64,000 nucleotides of DNA from Amaricoccus macauensis (lineage in GTDB: Bacteria > Pseudomonadota > Alphaproteobacteria > Rhodobacterales > Rhodobacteraceae). The position numbers and the translations under genes were made by a program. This document shows positions 26,099 through 34,960 of the stretch, piece by piece. Each line of letters begins with the position of its first letter. Positions within the stretch are counted from its first letter, which is position 1. The notes beneath the pieces are model-generated. The model was not told where the DNA came from. It did no database searches and saw only the letters and a list, made by a program, of their open reading frames with translations. Location of the stretch: NCBI RefSeq assembly GCF_014201905.1, contig NZ_JACHFM010000001.1, positions 372,001-436,000 on the forward strand, written 5' to 3'.

Positions 26099-26830
26099 CT
26101 ACTGGCTCAGTATGTCCGCCGGAATGAGACCGAATCCCAACCCCCGCAGCGCCGCGGACATGCGGTCATAAACCCCCAGTTTCAGGTAGATGCGCCTCAG
26201 ATGGGCATCAACGGTATGGGCTGAAATCCCGAGGATTTCCGCAATCGTGGCGTTGCTCTTGCCGCGCGCGACCCAGCCGAGAATCTCCGCCTCACGTGAT
26301 GACAGGCTCGGCATCTTGCCAAGCGCGGGAATCAGCAGCTCGCAATACCGCAGGTGCATGGCCTGACAGACCCAGCGCAGCGCTTCGAGAACCTCCGGAC
26401 TGAGACGCACTGTCCGCGCGATGTCGATGGCGAGGACGCCGTTGCGTCCGTTCGGTCCGAACACCTGGAGGCCGAGACCGTTCTTGATGCCCTGGATGCG
26501 GTACCTTCCCAGATGGAGCGCCTCGCGCGGCGACAGCGCGTCGAGCGACGCCATCTCATCGAGATAGATCGGCCGCACCGTATTCTGCAGCAACGCGGCG
26601 AGCGCCGCGATGCCGCGTGCCCGCGCGCTCAGGTACTGCTCCATCAGCGCCTCGCCGAACCCGGCGTTCTCCACCCTCAGGAGACCCGCGTCCGGCGCCC
26701 CAGGCGGCGGCAGGTGGTGATAGCCGATACGGAAAATTCCGATCTGCTTCACCGCAGCAACCAACAACCGCCAGACGTCTTCGATCCGGGTAGCGACCTC
26801 GATTTTGAGCGCGAACGCGATGGGGTCCAT
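26099..26830 (-). CDS. LuxR-type transcriptional regulator with autoinducer-binding-like domain (orphan)
   Basis: A 243-residue regulator. The N-terminal part (about 1-165) resembles an autoinducer-binding domain, ending in GLGLQVFGPNGRNGVLAIDI, but lacks the Trp/Tyr pattern of true acyl-homoserine-lactone sensors. The C-terminal GerE-type HTH is clear: LSSREAEILGWVARGKSNATIAEILGIS with HTVDAHLRRIYLKLGV. The ATG at 26830 has GAGAGG upstream; a TTG six codons earlier is a weaker choice. No luxI synthase gene is in the window, so it is an orphan or solo LuxR. Confidence 0.88.
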   Translation of the reverse strand: MDPIAFALKIEVATRIEDVWRLLVAAVKQIGIFRIGYHHLPPPGAPDAGLLRVENAGFGEALMEQYLSARARGIAALAALLQNTVRPIYLDEMASLDALSPREALHLGRYRIQGIKNGLGLQVFGPNGRNGVLAIDIARTVRLSPEVLEALRWVCQAMHLRYCELLIPALGKMPSLSSREAEILGWVARGKSNATIAEILGISAHTVDAHLRRIYLKLGVYDRMSAALRGLGFGLIPADILSQ

Positions 26831-26852
26831 GCAACCGGCCTCTCGCAACCAT

Positions 26853-26876
26853 TAGGCGAGCATTCCCTTTCGCCTA
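26853..26876. promoter_or_regulatory. Inverted repeat upstream of the LuxR gene, possible lux-box-like operator
   Basis: TAGGCGA (26853-26859) and TCGCCTA (26870-26876) form a perfect 7-bp inverted repeat with a 10-base spacer, 23 nt upstream of the regulator's start codon. The position suits autoregulation. It does not match the classical lux-box sequence. Confidence 0.45.
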
Positions 26877-26986
26877 CCCCCCGCAGAATGCCGGGTCAAG
26901 CCTCAGAACCGAGGTATATCCATTAGAATAGCCCCCACTTGAAACCGGGTGGACGGCCTCCTAAGATCTGGCGCAGGAGAAGACGA

Positions 26987-28000
26987 TTGTCCGCCACGCC
27001 AAGACTGATCGATCCGTTTCAGCGAGCCGTCACGTACCTGCGTGTTTCGGTGACGGATCGCTGCGACTTCCGTTGTGTCTACTGCATGTCCGAGCACATG
27101 GAATTCCTGCCGAAGGCGGAGTTACTGACGCTTGAGGAACTCGACCGGCTGTGCTCGGCCTTCATCGATCTCGGGGTCGAGAAGCTGCGGGTGACCGGCG
27201 GCGAGCCTCTGGTCCGCAAGGGCATCATGACCTTCTTCCGGGCCATGTCACGGCACCTCGGAAGCGGCCGGCTGAAGGAACTGACGCTGACGACAAATGG
27301 TAGTCAGCTCAGGCGGTTCGCGACCGAACTTGTCGATTGCGGGGTGCGCCGGGTCAACGTCTCGCTCGACACGCTCGACGCCGACAAGTTCGCCCGGATC
27401 ACCCGCTGGGGACGCTTCCAGCAGGTGATGGACGGCATTGACGCGGCGGTCGCGGCCGGCCTTTCCGTCAAGATCAACACCGTCGCTCTCAAGGGCGTGA
27501 ACGACGACGAAGTTCACGACCTTGTCGCCTGGTGCGGCGAGCGGGGGTTCGATCTCACATTCATCGAGGTCATGCCCATGGGTGATCTCGGCAACGAGGA
27601 TCGTCTTGAGCAGTATTTCTCACTTCGTGATCTCAGGTCGGAACTGGCGACTCGCTGGGTCCTGACCGACACGCAGGAGCGAACCGGCGGCCCGGCGCGC
27701 TACGTGCGCGTCACCGAAACGGGTGGTCGGATCGGCTTCATCACTCCACTGTCACACAACTTCTGCGAGAGTTGCAACCGCGTGCGGCTGACCTGCACCG
27801 GGCAGCTCTACATGTGTCTTGGCCAGACCGACGATGCCGATCTGCGGGCAGTGCTCCGCAAGCATCCGTCGAACGATGCCCCCCTCGCGGAAGCGATCAA
27901 TCGGGCGATCGCGCGCAAGCCCAAGGGGCATGATTTCGACTACTCCCGTCAGGCGGTGAGCGGCCAGGTACCCCGCCACATGAGCCACACCGGCGGGTGA
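26987..28000 (+). CDS. moaA: GTP 3',8-cyclase, molybdenum cofactor biosynthesis protein MoaA
   Basis: A 337-residue radical SAM enzyme that converts GTP to 3',8-cyclo-GTP, the first step of Moco synthesis. The N-terminal cluster ligands are Cys26, Cys30 and Cys33 (CDFRCVYC). GGEPL follows, and the second cluster is [11 protein letters not shown] with a further Cys at LYMC. The protein ends in the functional Gly-Gly tail (HTGG). I chose the TTG at 26987, since AGGAGA lies six bases upstream and the product then starts at the family boundary. No other moa gene is adjacent. Confidence 0.93.
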   Translation: MSATPRLIDPFQRAVTYLRVSVTDRCDFRCVYCMSEHMEFLPKAELLTLEELDRLCSAFIDLGVEKLRVTGGEPLVRKGIMTFFRAMSRHLGSGRLKELTLTTNGSQLRRFATELVDCGVRRVNVSLDTLDADKFARITRWGRFQQVMDGIDAAVAAGLSVKINTVALKGVNDDEVHDLVAWCGERGFDLTFIEVMPMGDLGNEDRLEQYFSLRDLRSELATRWVLTDTQERTGGPARYVRVTETGGRIGFITPLSHNFCESCNRVRLTCTGQLYMCLGQTDDADLRAVLRKHPSNDAPLAEAINRAIARKPKGHDFDYSRQAVSGQVPRHMSHTGG

Positions 28001-28066
28001 GATGGGGAACAACGCCGGTCTCCACCCGTTGACCCGTTCGACAACGGGAACGGAGGCGCGGGAAGC

Positions 28067-28273
28067 ATGATCCATCCAGACAGACTGATCCGGTGGGGGG
28101 CCCTTGGCGCTGTGGCGCTCCTCGTCCGGGCGATCACGCGCGAGGCACGGGAGCAGCGGTCCGTGATCCTGCTCCCGCCACCCGGCGCGACGCCACGCCG
28201 CAGGGCGCGGCGGCGGCCCATGGTCCACTGGGATCATGCGGAGGAGCCCGCCGGCCCGCCCTCAGCCCGATAG
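28067..28273 (+). CDS. Possible small hypothetical protein
   Basis: A 68-residue frame with a GGAGG about eleven bases before its ATG. It has a short hydrophobic stretch (WGALGAVALLVRAI) followed by a very Arg- and Pro-rich tail. No family is recognised. It could be a real small membrane-associated protein between moaA and the OsmC gene, or a chance frame in GC-rich DNA. Confidence 0.35.
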   Translation: MIHPDRLIRWGALGAVALLVRAITREAREQRSVILLPPPGATPRRRARRRPMVHWDHAEEPAGPPSAR

Positions 28274-28301
28274 TCTTTGAAACCCGAAGGGGAGAGTGAG
28301 C

Positions 28302-28727
28302 ATGAAGAGAACCGGATCCGCCGTCTGGCAGGGCGGACTGAAGGACGGCAAGGGAACCGTCTCGACCGAGAGCGGCGTGCTCGCATCGGTACCCTACAGC
28401 TTTTCGAAGCGCTTCGGCGACGAGAAGGGCACGAACCCCGAGGAACTGATCGGCGCGGCCCACGCGAGTTGCTTCTCGATGGCGCTTTCGCTGGTGCTTG
28501 GCGAGGCCGGCATGACCGCCGACGAGATCGCGACGTCCGCCGCCGTGACGGTCGAGCCGTCGGACGGTGGCTTCTCGATCACCGCCGTACACCTGACGGT
28601 GAAGGCGAAGATCCCCGGCGCGAGCGATGAGGCCTTCCAGAAGGCCGCCGAAGGCGCCAAGGCCGGCTGCCCGGTCTCCAAGGTGCTGAACGCCAACATC
28701 ACGATGGACGCCACGCTGGAAAGCTGA
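28302..28727 (+). CDS. OsmC-family peroxiredoxin
   Basis: A 141-residue OsmC/Ohr-fold protein. Cys57 in HASCFSMAL is the peroxidatic cysteine and the second Cys is in AGCPVSKVLNA, in the spacing of the OsmC subfamily. These thiol peroxidases reduce organic hydroperoxides in the cytoplasm. The ATG at 28302 follows GGGGAGA; a GTG two codons earlier is less likely. A strong terminator follows, so it is probably the end of its transcript. Confidence 0.93.
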   Translation: MKRTGSAVWQGGLKDGKGTVSTESGVLASVPYSFSKRFGDEKGTNPEELIGAAHASCFSMALSLVLGEAGMTADEIATSAAVTVEPSDGGFSITAVHLTVKAKIPGASDEAFQKAAEGAKAGCPVSKVLNANITMDATLES

Positions 28728-28797
28728 GCCACGTCGCCAGACGACCAGACTTGTCGTCGGACGACCGGACTTTCTGCCGGACTTTCTGCGAGACACC

Positions 28798-28828
28798 CCC
28801 GCCGACCCACCGGTCGGCGGGCTTTTTT
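28798..28828 (+). terminator. Rho-independent terminator after osmC-type gene
   Basis: A perfect 10-bp stem (28798-28807 with 28812-28821) and a four-base loop are followed by C and six Ts. It is oriented for rightward transcription and ends at the stop codon of the convergent next gene. Imperfect duplications of CCGGACTTTCTG lie just before it (about 28765-28790). Confidence 0.92.
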
Positions 28829-29529
28829 CACGACTCCGCGTCGCCCACGAGCCGATGGTACTGGTGCGTGAAGACCGCGACGCCGAGGATCGGCACCACG
28901 AGGTTCAGCACCGGAACGCTGAGCGGGATCGCCATCGCCGTTCCCGTGGCCCAGATGCGCCAGAAATGCCGCCGGCCGAGCTCGGCTGCCGCGGGGCGCC
29001 CGATCCGGCGCGCGGCGACGAGCTGAAAGTACTCCCGCCCGAGCAGGAAGCCGTTCACCAGCCAGAAGATCACCGGCGCGAGCGGCGCGACCGTCAGGTA
29101 GATGATCAGCCCGACGATGTTCGCCGCGCAGACGATCAGGAAGAAGCGCAGGCCGTCGCTCACCTGCTCGGCCCAGCCCATCCCGCGGGCGGGGGGCAGT
29201 TGCGGGTAGTGCTTCGCCTCCACCGCCTCGGCGACGCCCTCGAGAAAGAACCCGACGACACCCGCGGCCACCGGCACCATGAGCACGACCGACAGCACCA
29301 GCATGAGGGCGATCGCCGCCCAGTCGACGAGATCGTCGACGAAGGTGACCGTGCCGACCCAGGGCAGCGTCACGGTTTCGGGCAGCACCCAGCCAAGGCC
29401 GAGCATCACCGCCCAGAAGACCGCCACGAGCCCGGCGATGGTGACGAGAACCGCCCAGCCCAGCACCCGCAGGAACCGCGGATCGCGAAACTGCCCCAGC
29501 GCCCTGCCGAGATCGACGAGAACGCCCAT
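28828..29529 (-). CDS. EI24/CysZ-family membrane protein
   Basis: A 233-residue inner-membrane protein with about five hydrophobic segments. It shows the EI24/CysZ pattern: an N-terminal RALGQFRDPRFLRVLGW, a central VSDGLRFFLIVCAANIVGLI and the LVNGFLLGREYFQLVAARR block near the C-terminus. CysZ in enterics imports sulfate, but alphaproteobacterial members of this family are mostly uncharacterised. The ATG at 29529 starts five bases after the nitroreductase stop; no cys genes are nearby to support a sulfate role. Confidence 0.85.
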   Translation of the reverse strand: MGVLVDLGRALGQFRDPRFLRVLGWAVLVTIAGLVAVFWAVMLGLGWVLPETVTLPWVGTVTFVDDLVDWAAIALMLVLSVVLMVPVAAGVVGFFLEGVAEAVEAKHYPQLPPARGMGWAEQVSDGLRFFLIVCAANIVGLIIYLTVAPLAPVIFWLVNGFLLGREYFQLVAARRIGRPAAAELGRRHFWRIWATGTAMAIPLSVPVLNLVVPILGVAVFTHQYHRLVGDAES

Positions 29530-29534
29530 CGCGC

Positions 29535-30089
29535 TCAGCCGTCGAGCCAGGTGACGAGCGCCGGCACGTCCGGGCGCGGCCGCTCCGGCGGCGTCGCCTC
29601 GCAGGTGCCGATGTAGACGAAGCCCGCGAGCCATTCATCGGCCCCGAGGCCGAGTTCCGCCGCGAGGAGGTCGTGGTCGTAGGCCGGCCAGCCGGTCAGC
29701 CAGCTCGCGCCCCAGCCGGCGGCGAGCGCCGCGTTGACGAGCGAGAGCGTCGCGGCACCGGCGGAGAGGGTCTGCTCGATCGCCGGCGCCTTCTCGCTCT
29801 GCCTCGGCACGCCGATGACGGCGACCGCGAGCGGCGCCTGTTCGAAGGCGAGCGCGCCCTTGTCCGGATCCTGTCCGGTCTCGGCGCCGCGCGCCCGGAT
29901 CGCCTTCGCGAAGCGCTCGCGGCCCGCCCCCTCGATCACCACGAAGCGCCAGGGTTCGAGCTTGCCGTGGTCAGGCACGCGCGCGGCGGCGGTCAGGAGC
30001 TTCAGGAGCTCCTCCCGCCCGGGCGCCGGCGCCTTCAGGAGCTTGGCCGGGCGCGAGCGGCGGGTGAGCAGGAACTCGAGTGCGTCCAT
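29535..30089 (-). CDS. Nitroreductase family protein (YdjA-like)
   Basis: A 184-residue FMN-dependent oxidoreductase. The opening MDALEFLLTRRSRP, then AARVPDHGKLEPWRFVVIEG, is typical of the small YdjA branch. The mid-region AGAATLSLVNAALAAGWGASWL forms the dimer and FMN pocket. The substrate is unknown. It is near the cob genes but is not BluB, which has a different N-terminus and length. It is co-directional and 5 nt upstream of the EI24/CysZ-like gene. Confidence 0.88.
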   Translation of the reverse strand: MDALEFLLTRRSRPAKLLKAPAPGREELLKLLTAAARVPDHGKLEPWRFVVIEGAGRERFAKAIRARGAETGQDPDKGALAFEQAPLAVAVIGVPRQSEKAPAIEQTLSAGAATLSLVNAALAAGWGASWLTGWPAYDHDLLAAELGLGADEWLAGFVYIGTCEATPPERPRPDVPALVTWLDG

Positions 30090-30143
30090 GATGATGCGGT
30101 CTCCCAGTTGCCGCGCCCGAGATGTGCCGCCGCGGCCCCCGCG

Positions 30144-30659
30144 TCAACCCCGGCGAACCGGCACCGCCTCACCGAAGCCGATCCGCCGCTCCCACCCGGC
30201 AGGCCCGGCACCTGTCGCGACGAGCGCCGCGCGGATCGCGCCGGCATGGGTGACGACGAGGCTTCCCGGCGCCGTGCGGGCGAGCGTGCGGCGGATGCGC
30301 GCGAGCAGCATCGCGACGCTCTCGCCGCCATGTGGACGGGCACGCAGCAGATCGGCGGCCCAGGCGTCGAGCTCGTCGCGCGGGACGAGATCCCAGGGCT
30401 TGCCCTCCCACGCGCCGAAATCGATCTCCGTCCAGCCGCGATCCACCATCACCGGCACGCGGAACTGCCCGCCGAGCCGCACCGCGAGGCTGCGGCAGCG
30501 GCGAAGCGGGCTCGTGACGATGCACGTCGGCCGGGGCAGGCCGGCGGCAAGCCGCGCGGCCCGGGCGCCGAGACCGGCTCCGGGGTCGAGGTCGGTGCGG
30601 CCGTAGCAGCGGCCCTCGCCCCCGACCGGCGCAAGATGGCGCAGGAGGATCAGATCCAC
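30144..30659 (-). CDS. cobC: Histidine phosphatase family protein, probable alpha-ribazole phosphatase
   Basis: A 171-residue member of the phosphoglycerate-mutase-like superfamily. The catalytic motif is LLRHLAP, with Leu where RHG is usual, although the nucleophilic His8 is kept. Other conserved parts are SPLRRCRSLA, EIDFGAWEGKPWD and VVTHAGAIRA (second catalytic His). Its start overlaps the end of cobS by 10 nt, which supports a role in cobalamin assembly: removing phosphate from alpha-ribazole 5'-phosphate. Confidence 0.85.
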   Translation of the reverse strand: MDLILLRHLAPVGGEGRCYGRTDLDPGAGLGARAARLAAGLPRPTCIVTSPLRRCRSLAVRLGGQFRVPVMVDRGWTEIDFGAWEGKPWDLVPRDELDAWAADLLRARPHGGESVAMLLARIRRTLARTAPGSLVVTHAGAIRAALVATGAGPAGWERRIGFGEAVPVRRG

Positions 30660-31429
30660 GCGAGGAGACCGAGGTAGAGCCCGACCTCGCTCAGCTGCTG
30701 CGTCGCCCCGAGGCAGTCACCGGTGTAGCCGCCAAGCTGTCGCTCGAAGAGACTCCGCGCCAGCAGGTGGCCTGCCATGAGACCGGCGAGACCCGCCGCC
30801 GCCGCCCCTGCCCCGGCAGCGGCGAAGAGGATCAGGAGCGCGGCGAGCCCGACCGCCCCGACGAGAACCACGCCCCGGCGCCCGAGCCCTCGGGCAGTGA
30901 ACTTGCCGGTGCCGTCATCGCGCACGTAGCCGCTCGTCATGACGACGAGCATTGCCGACGCCCGGCTCGCCCCGTGCCCGGCCACCAGTGTCGCCGCGAC
31001 GAGGCAGGGCGAGCCGACCGGGCCGAGACCGGCGAGGCTCGATGCCTTGAGCGCCAGCACGAGGCCGAGGCCGACCGCGCCATAGGTGCCGATCCGGCTG
31101 TCCTTCATGATCGTGAGCCGCCGGGTGATGTCCGGCCCGCCGCCGACACCGTCGAAGGTGTCCGCCAGCCCGTCCTCGTGGAAGGCCCCGGTGAGGGCAA
31201 CGGTGGCGGCGATCGAGAGGAGGACCGCCGGCACCGCCGGCAGGACCACCGCCGCCGCCACCAGAACCGCCGCGCCGATCACGCCGATCCCGAGGCCGAC
31301 CGCCGGTAGCCAGGCCTGCGACGCCGCCATCCGCTCCGGGGTGTACGTCACCGCGACCGGCAGCGGCACCCGGGTCAGAAACTGCCAGGCAAGGGCCAGC
31401 GCCGCCGCCTCTTCGCGGAGCCGGCTCAT
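30650..31429 (-). CDS. cobS: Adenosylcobinamide-GDP ribazoletransferase (cobalamin synthase)
   Basis: A 259-residue membrane enzyme with about six transmembrane helices that joins alpha-ribazole to adenosylcobinamide-GDP, the last step in cobalamin synthesis. The family motifs are QFLTRVPLP, TGAFHEDGLADTFDGVGGG and MKDSRIGTYGA, followed by GDCLGATQQLSE near the C-terminus. Its ATG overlaps the cobT stop (ATGA). Also named cobV in aerobic-pathway organisms. Confidence 0.95.
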   Translation of the reverse strand: MSRLREEAAALALAWQFLTRVPLPVAVTYTPERMAASQAWLPAVGLGIGVIGAAVLVAAAVVLPAVPAVLLSIAATVALTGAFHEDGLADTFDGVGGGPDITRRLTIMKDSRIGTYGAVGLGLVLALKASSLAGLGPVGSPCLVAATLVAGHGASRASAMLVVMTSGYVRDDGTGKFTARGLGRRGVVLVGAVGLAALLILFAAAGAGAAAAGLAGLMAGHLLARSLFERQLGGYTGDCLGATQQLSEVGLYLGLLAWI

Positions 31430-32463
31430 GCGGGACCGCTGACGCCCGCGGTCTCGAAGCTCGACATCTCGCTCAGCATCGCCGCCGACGCCTTGACGAT
31501 CGGCCAGGCGAGAAGCGCGCCGGTGCCTTCACCGAGCCGGAGGCCGAGGTCGAGAATCGGCTCGGCCGCGAGGCTCGCGAGCACCGCGCCATGGCCACGC
31601 TCGGCGGAGCGATGCGCGAAGATCATCGGGCCACGGGCGGCAGGGTCGATCGCCACGGCCGCGAGCGCCGCCACCGCGGCGATGAAGCCATCGACGAGCA
31701 CCACCCGCCCGGCCGCCGCCCCGCCGAGCATCGCGCCCGCCATCATCGCCACCTCGAAGCCACCGTACTCCGCCAGCGCCGCGCGCGGGTCGAGCACCGG
31801 CGCAGTCCGCGCCGCCGCGCCCTCGAGCGTCACGCGCTTGCGCTCCAGCCCCGCGTCGGCGAGGCCGGTGCCCCGGCCGACGAGATCCGCGAGCGGCGTG
31901 CCCGTCAGCTTGTGGGCGACGAGCGCGGCGGCGGAGGTGTTGCCGATCCCCATCTCGCCGAACGCGACCGCATCCGCCACGCCGTCCGCGCCGAGCGCCC
32001 GGCCGGCATCGAGCGCCGCGTCGAGTTCGGCCACGGTCATCGCCGGACCGTCGAGAAAGCTGCGGGTGCCCGGCCCGATCCGCCGCGAGATCAGCGCGGG
32101 ATGGTCGATCGGCTCTCCGGCGATGCCCGCGTCCACCACCCGAAACCCGACGCCGAGCGCGCGCGACATCACGTTGGCCGCCGCCCCGCCGGCGAGGAAG
32201 TTCAATACCATCTGCCGCGTCACCGCCTGCGGATACGCCGAGACCCCCTCGCGCGCGATGCCGTGATCGGCGGCGAAGATCGTGAGGTCGCAGGCCTCGA
32301 GCCGCGGCGTCAGGCTGCGCCGGGTGCGCGCGACCGCCGCCGCGATGGTCTCGACCGCGCCGAGCGAGCCCACGGGCTTCGTCTTGCCGTCGATGCGGCG
32401 CAGGAGCTCAGCCTCCATCGCCGCGTCCCATGCCGGCGCCGTGCCGGTGACACTCACGACCAT
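31426..32463 (-). CDS. cobT: Nicotinate-nucleotide-dimethylbenzimidazole phosphoribosyltransferase
   Basis: A 345-residue enzyme that makes alpha-ribazole 5'-phosphate from dimethylbenzimidazole and nicotinate mononucleotide. The motifs DGKTKPVGSLG, FAADHGIAREGVSAYP and FGEMGIGNTSAAA are characteristic, and the catalytic Glu is in GLRLGEGTGAL near residue 317. It is first gene of the cobT-cobS-cobC operon. Its ATG at 32463 comes 13 nt after a structured leader with a terminator-like arm. Also named cobU in some alphaproteobacteria. Confidence 0.95.
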   Translation of the reverse strand: MVVSVTGTAPAWDAAMEAELLRRIDGKTKPVGSLGAVETIAAAVARTRRSLTPRLEACDLTIFAADHGIAREGVSAYPQAVTRQMVLNFLAGGAAANVMSRALGVGFRVVDAGIAGEPIDHPALISRRIGPGTRSFLDGPAMTVAELDAALDAGRALGADGVADAVAFGEMGIGNTSAAALVAHKLTGTPLADLVGRGTGLADAGLERKRVTLEGAAARTAPVLDPRAALAEYGGFEVAMMAGAMLGGAAAGRVVLVDGFIAAVAALAAVAIDPAARGPMIFAHRSAERGHGAVLASLAAEPILDLGLRLGEGTGALLAWPIVKASAAMLSEMSSFETAGVSGPA

Positions 32464-32475
32464 CGCCCTTCCCCC

Positions 32476-32555
32476 CAAGCCTTCAAAAACCCGGCGGCGA
32501 GATGACAGGGCGGCACGGGGGAATGCAAGCCGCGCCGGGCCTTCGCGAAGGCTTG
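32476..32555 (-). promoter_or_regulatory. Structured, attenuator-like leader upstream of cobT
   Basis: Nested inverted repeats are seen: an outer 9-bp pair (CAAGCCTTC 32476-32484, GAAGGCTTG 32547-32555) and an inner 7-bp pair (32490-32496 with 32533-32539). In the leftward direction the inner stem is followed at once by five Ts (32489-32485), like an intrinsic terminator just before the cobT start. The B12-riboswitch core box GCCACTG was not found, so the controlling ligand is unknown. Confidence 0.45.
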
Positions 32556-32620
32556 AACCCGCGCCGCCGCTCTCCGAAGCTCGGCCGAGCACGGCCAAGG
32601 CGCCGAATCCGGGAGCAGAC

Positions 32621-34891
32621 ATGCACGACGACGACCCCCAGCTCTTCCGCCTGCCGGCGGTGTCGCGGCGAGGCTTTCTCGCGCTGGCCGCGACGGCGAC
32701 CCTGCCGCCCGCTCGGGCTGCGGCAAACGCCGAGCGGATCGCCGATCTGGTGGCGCGCATGACGCCGGAGGAAAAGGCCGGGCAGCTGACGGTGATGGCC
32801 GACCCGTTCCGCTGGCGGCCGGGCGGGGTCAACCCCGACGACATGAACGTCGACGAGGCGCGGATCGCGGCGGATATCCGCGCCGGGCGGCTTGGCGCGC
32901 TCTTCAACGGCGTGGGCGCGGCGGGCGCGCGCTCGGTGCAGCGACTGGCGGTCGAGGAATCGCGCCTGCGGATCCCGCTTCTTTTCGCCGCCGACATCGT
33001 CCACGGGCTGCGCACCGCCTTCCCGGTGCCTCTCGCCGAGGCCGCGAGCTGGGATCCCGACCTCGCCCGGCGCACGGCGCGCGGAGCGGCGATGGAGGGC
33101 GGGGCCTCGGGCATCCATCAGACCTACGCGCCCATGGTCGACGTCGCCCGCGACCAGCGCTGGGGGCGTGTCGTCGAGGGCGCGGGCGAGGATGTGTTTC
33201 TCGGCGAGGTCTTCGCCCATGCCCGCACCCTCGGCTTTCAGGGCAGCGCCCTCACCGACCCCTTGTCGCTCCTCGCGACGCCGAAACACTTCGCCGCCTA
33301 CGGCGCGGCGGCGGCCGGGCTCGACTACGCCGGTGCCGATGTCTCCGAGCGGATGCTGCGCGAAGTCTACCTGCCGCCGTTCCGGGCGGCGCTCGACGCT
33401 GGTGCCCTCTCGGTCATGTCGGCGTTCAACACCGTGGACGGGGTGCCCGCGACCGGCAACCGGCGGCTCCTGACCGGTATCCTGCGCGAGGAATGGGGCT
33501 TCACCGGCTATGTGGTGGCCGACTACACCGCCGACCGCGAGCTTGTGGCGCACGGGATGGCGGCCGACGACCGCGACGCCGCGCGCATCGCCATGCTGGC
33601 GGGCATCGACATGGTGATGATGAGCGATTTCTATGTCCGCTACCTGCCGGGCCTCGTTACCTCCGGCGAAGTGCCGATGGCGCGCCTCGACGAAGCGGTC
33701 AGCCGCGTCCTTGGCGCGAAGGCCGCCCTCGGGCTCTTCGACGATCCCTATCGCGGCAGTGACCCCGACGTGGAGCGCGCGACGGTGGGCTCTGCCCCCA
33801 TCCGTGCGCTGGCGCGCGAGGCCGGGCAGCGGTCGGCGGTGCTGCTGAGAAACGAGGGCGACCTGCTGCCGCTCGGGCGGGACACCCGTATCGCGCTGAT
33901 CGGACCGCTCGCGGAAGAGCCGGTGAACGCGGCCGGCCCGTGGTCGATCTTCACCGACCACAAGGCCGTGGTGACCATCGCCGACGGGCTTCGCGCCGCG
34001 ATCTCCGATCCCGCCCGCCTGACGGTGGTCAAGGGCTGCGAGGCCGAGGCCGAAATCCCCGGCGGCATCGCGGCGGCGGTGGCAGCGGCGGAAGCGGCGG
34101 ACGTGGTCGTGCTGGTCGCCGGCGAGCATGCCCTCATGTCTGGCGAGGCGCAATCCCGGACGACGATCGACATCCCCGCGCCGCAGCAGGCGCTGGCGGC
34201 GGCGATCGCCTCGACCGGCAAGCCCGTCGTGGTGCTCCTGAAGACCGGCCGCGGCCTCGAACTGCCGGATGTGCTCACGGATTTCCCGGCGCTTCTCGTC
34301 GTCTGGTTTCTCGGCTCGGAGGAGGGCAACGCTGTCGCCGACCTGATCTTCGGCGACGCGGCACCGACCGGACGGCTGCCCGTGAGCTTTCCGTTCCGCT
34401 CCGGACAGGAGCCCTATCACTACGACCACCTCGCGACCGGCCGGCCCGAGACGCCGGAGTCGCGGTTCTACAAGGCACGTTACCGCGAGACGCCGAACCG
34501 GGCACGCTTTCCTTTCGGCCACGGGCTCACCTATGGCGTGGTGGACTACGGCGAGGTCCGGCTCTCGTCGCCAACCCTGCCGTGGGACGGCGAGATCACC
34601 GCCTCGGTCCGGCTGCGGAATCCCGGGCCCCGCGCGGTCGAGGAAGTGGTGCAGCTCTACATCCGCGACCGGGCGGCGAGCGTCGCGCAACCGATCCGAA
34701 GGCTCCGCGCGTTTCGCCGGATCGAGGTGCCGCCCGGCGGCGAGACCGAGGCGAGCTTTCCACTGCGCCGCGAGGACCTGACATTCGTCGGCAGCGATCT
34801 TTTGCCCCGCGCCGAGCCCGGGAGCTTCGAGCTCTGGCTCGCGCCCGACGCTGAGGCGGGGAGCCCGGTGCGCTTCGATCTGCTCGCCTGA
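32621..34891 (+). CDS. Glycoside hydrolase family 3 beta-glucosidase, Tat-exported
   Basis: A 756-residue BglX-like enzyme. The N-terminus has a twin-arginine signal (SRRGFLALAATATLPPARA), so it acts in the periplasm. The GH3 N-domain contains RWGRVVEGAGEDVFLG and KHFAAYGAAAAG, with the nucleophile Asp301 in VVADYTADRE (usual form SDW). The C-domain has VGSAPIRALAREAGQRSAVLL and a Fn3-like end (about 660-756, VQLYIRDRAASVAQP). It hydrolyses beta-glucosides or related oligosaccharides. It is divergent from cobT and not clearly in an operon with a sugar transporter. Confidence 0.93.
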   Translation: MHDDDPQLFRLPAVSRRGFLALAATATLPPARAAANAERIADLVARMTPEEKAGQLTVMADPFRWRPGGVNPDDMNVDEARIAADIRAGRLGALFNGVGAAGARSVQRLAVEESRLRIPLLFAADIVHGLRTAFPVPLAEAASWDPDLARRTARGAAMEGGASGIHQTYAPMVDVARDQRWGRVVEGAGEDVFLGEVFAHARTLGFQGSALTDPLSLLATPKHFAAYGAAAAGLDYAGADVSERMLREVYLPPFRAALDAGALSVMSAFNTVDGVPATGNRRLLTGILREEWGFTGYVVADYTADRELVAHGMAADDRDAARIAMLAGIDMVMMSDFYVRYLPGLVTSGEVPMARLDEAVSRVLGAKAALGLFDDPYRGSDPDVERATVGSAPIRALAREAGQRSAVLLRNEGDLLPLGRDTRIALIGPLAEEPVNAAGPWSIFTDHKAVVTIADGLRAAISDPARLTVVKGCEAEAEIPGGIAAAVAAAEAADVVVLVAGEHALMSGEAQSRTTIDIPAPQQALAAAIASTGKPVVVLLKTGRGLELPDVLTDFPALLVVWFLGSEEGNAVADLIFGDAAPTGRLPVSFPFRSGQEPYHYDHLATGRPETPESRFYKARYRETPNRARFPFGHGLTYGVVDYGEVRLSSPTLPWDGEITASVRLRNPGPRAVEEVVQLYIRDRAASVAQPIRRLRAFRRIEVPPGGETEASFPLRREDLTFVGSDLLPRAEPGSFELWLAPDAEAGSPVRFDLLA

Positions 34892-34960
34892 GCGGCAGCA
34901 CCTCGCCAAGCCGGCGCGGCGTGCTATCCTCGGATGTCAGGGACTGGAGAGGACGCGACC

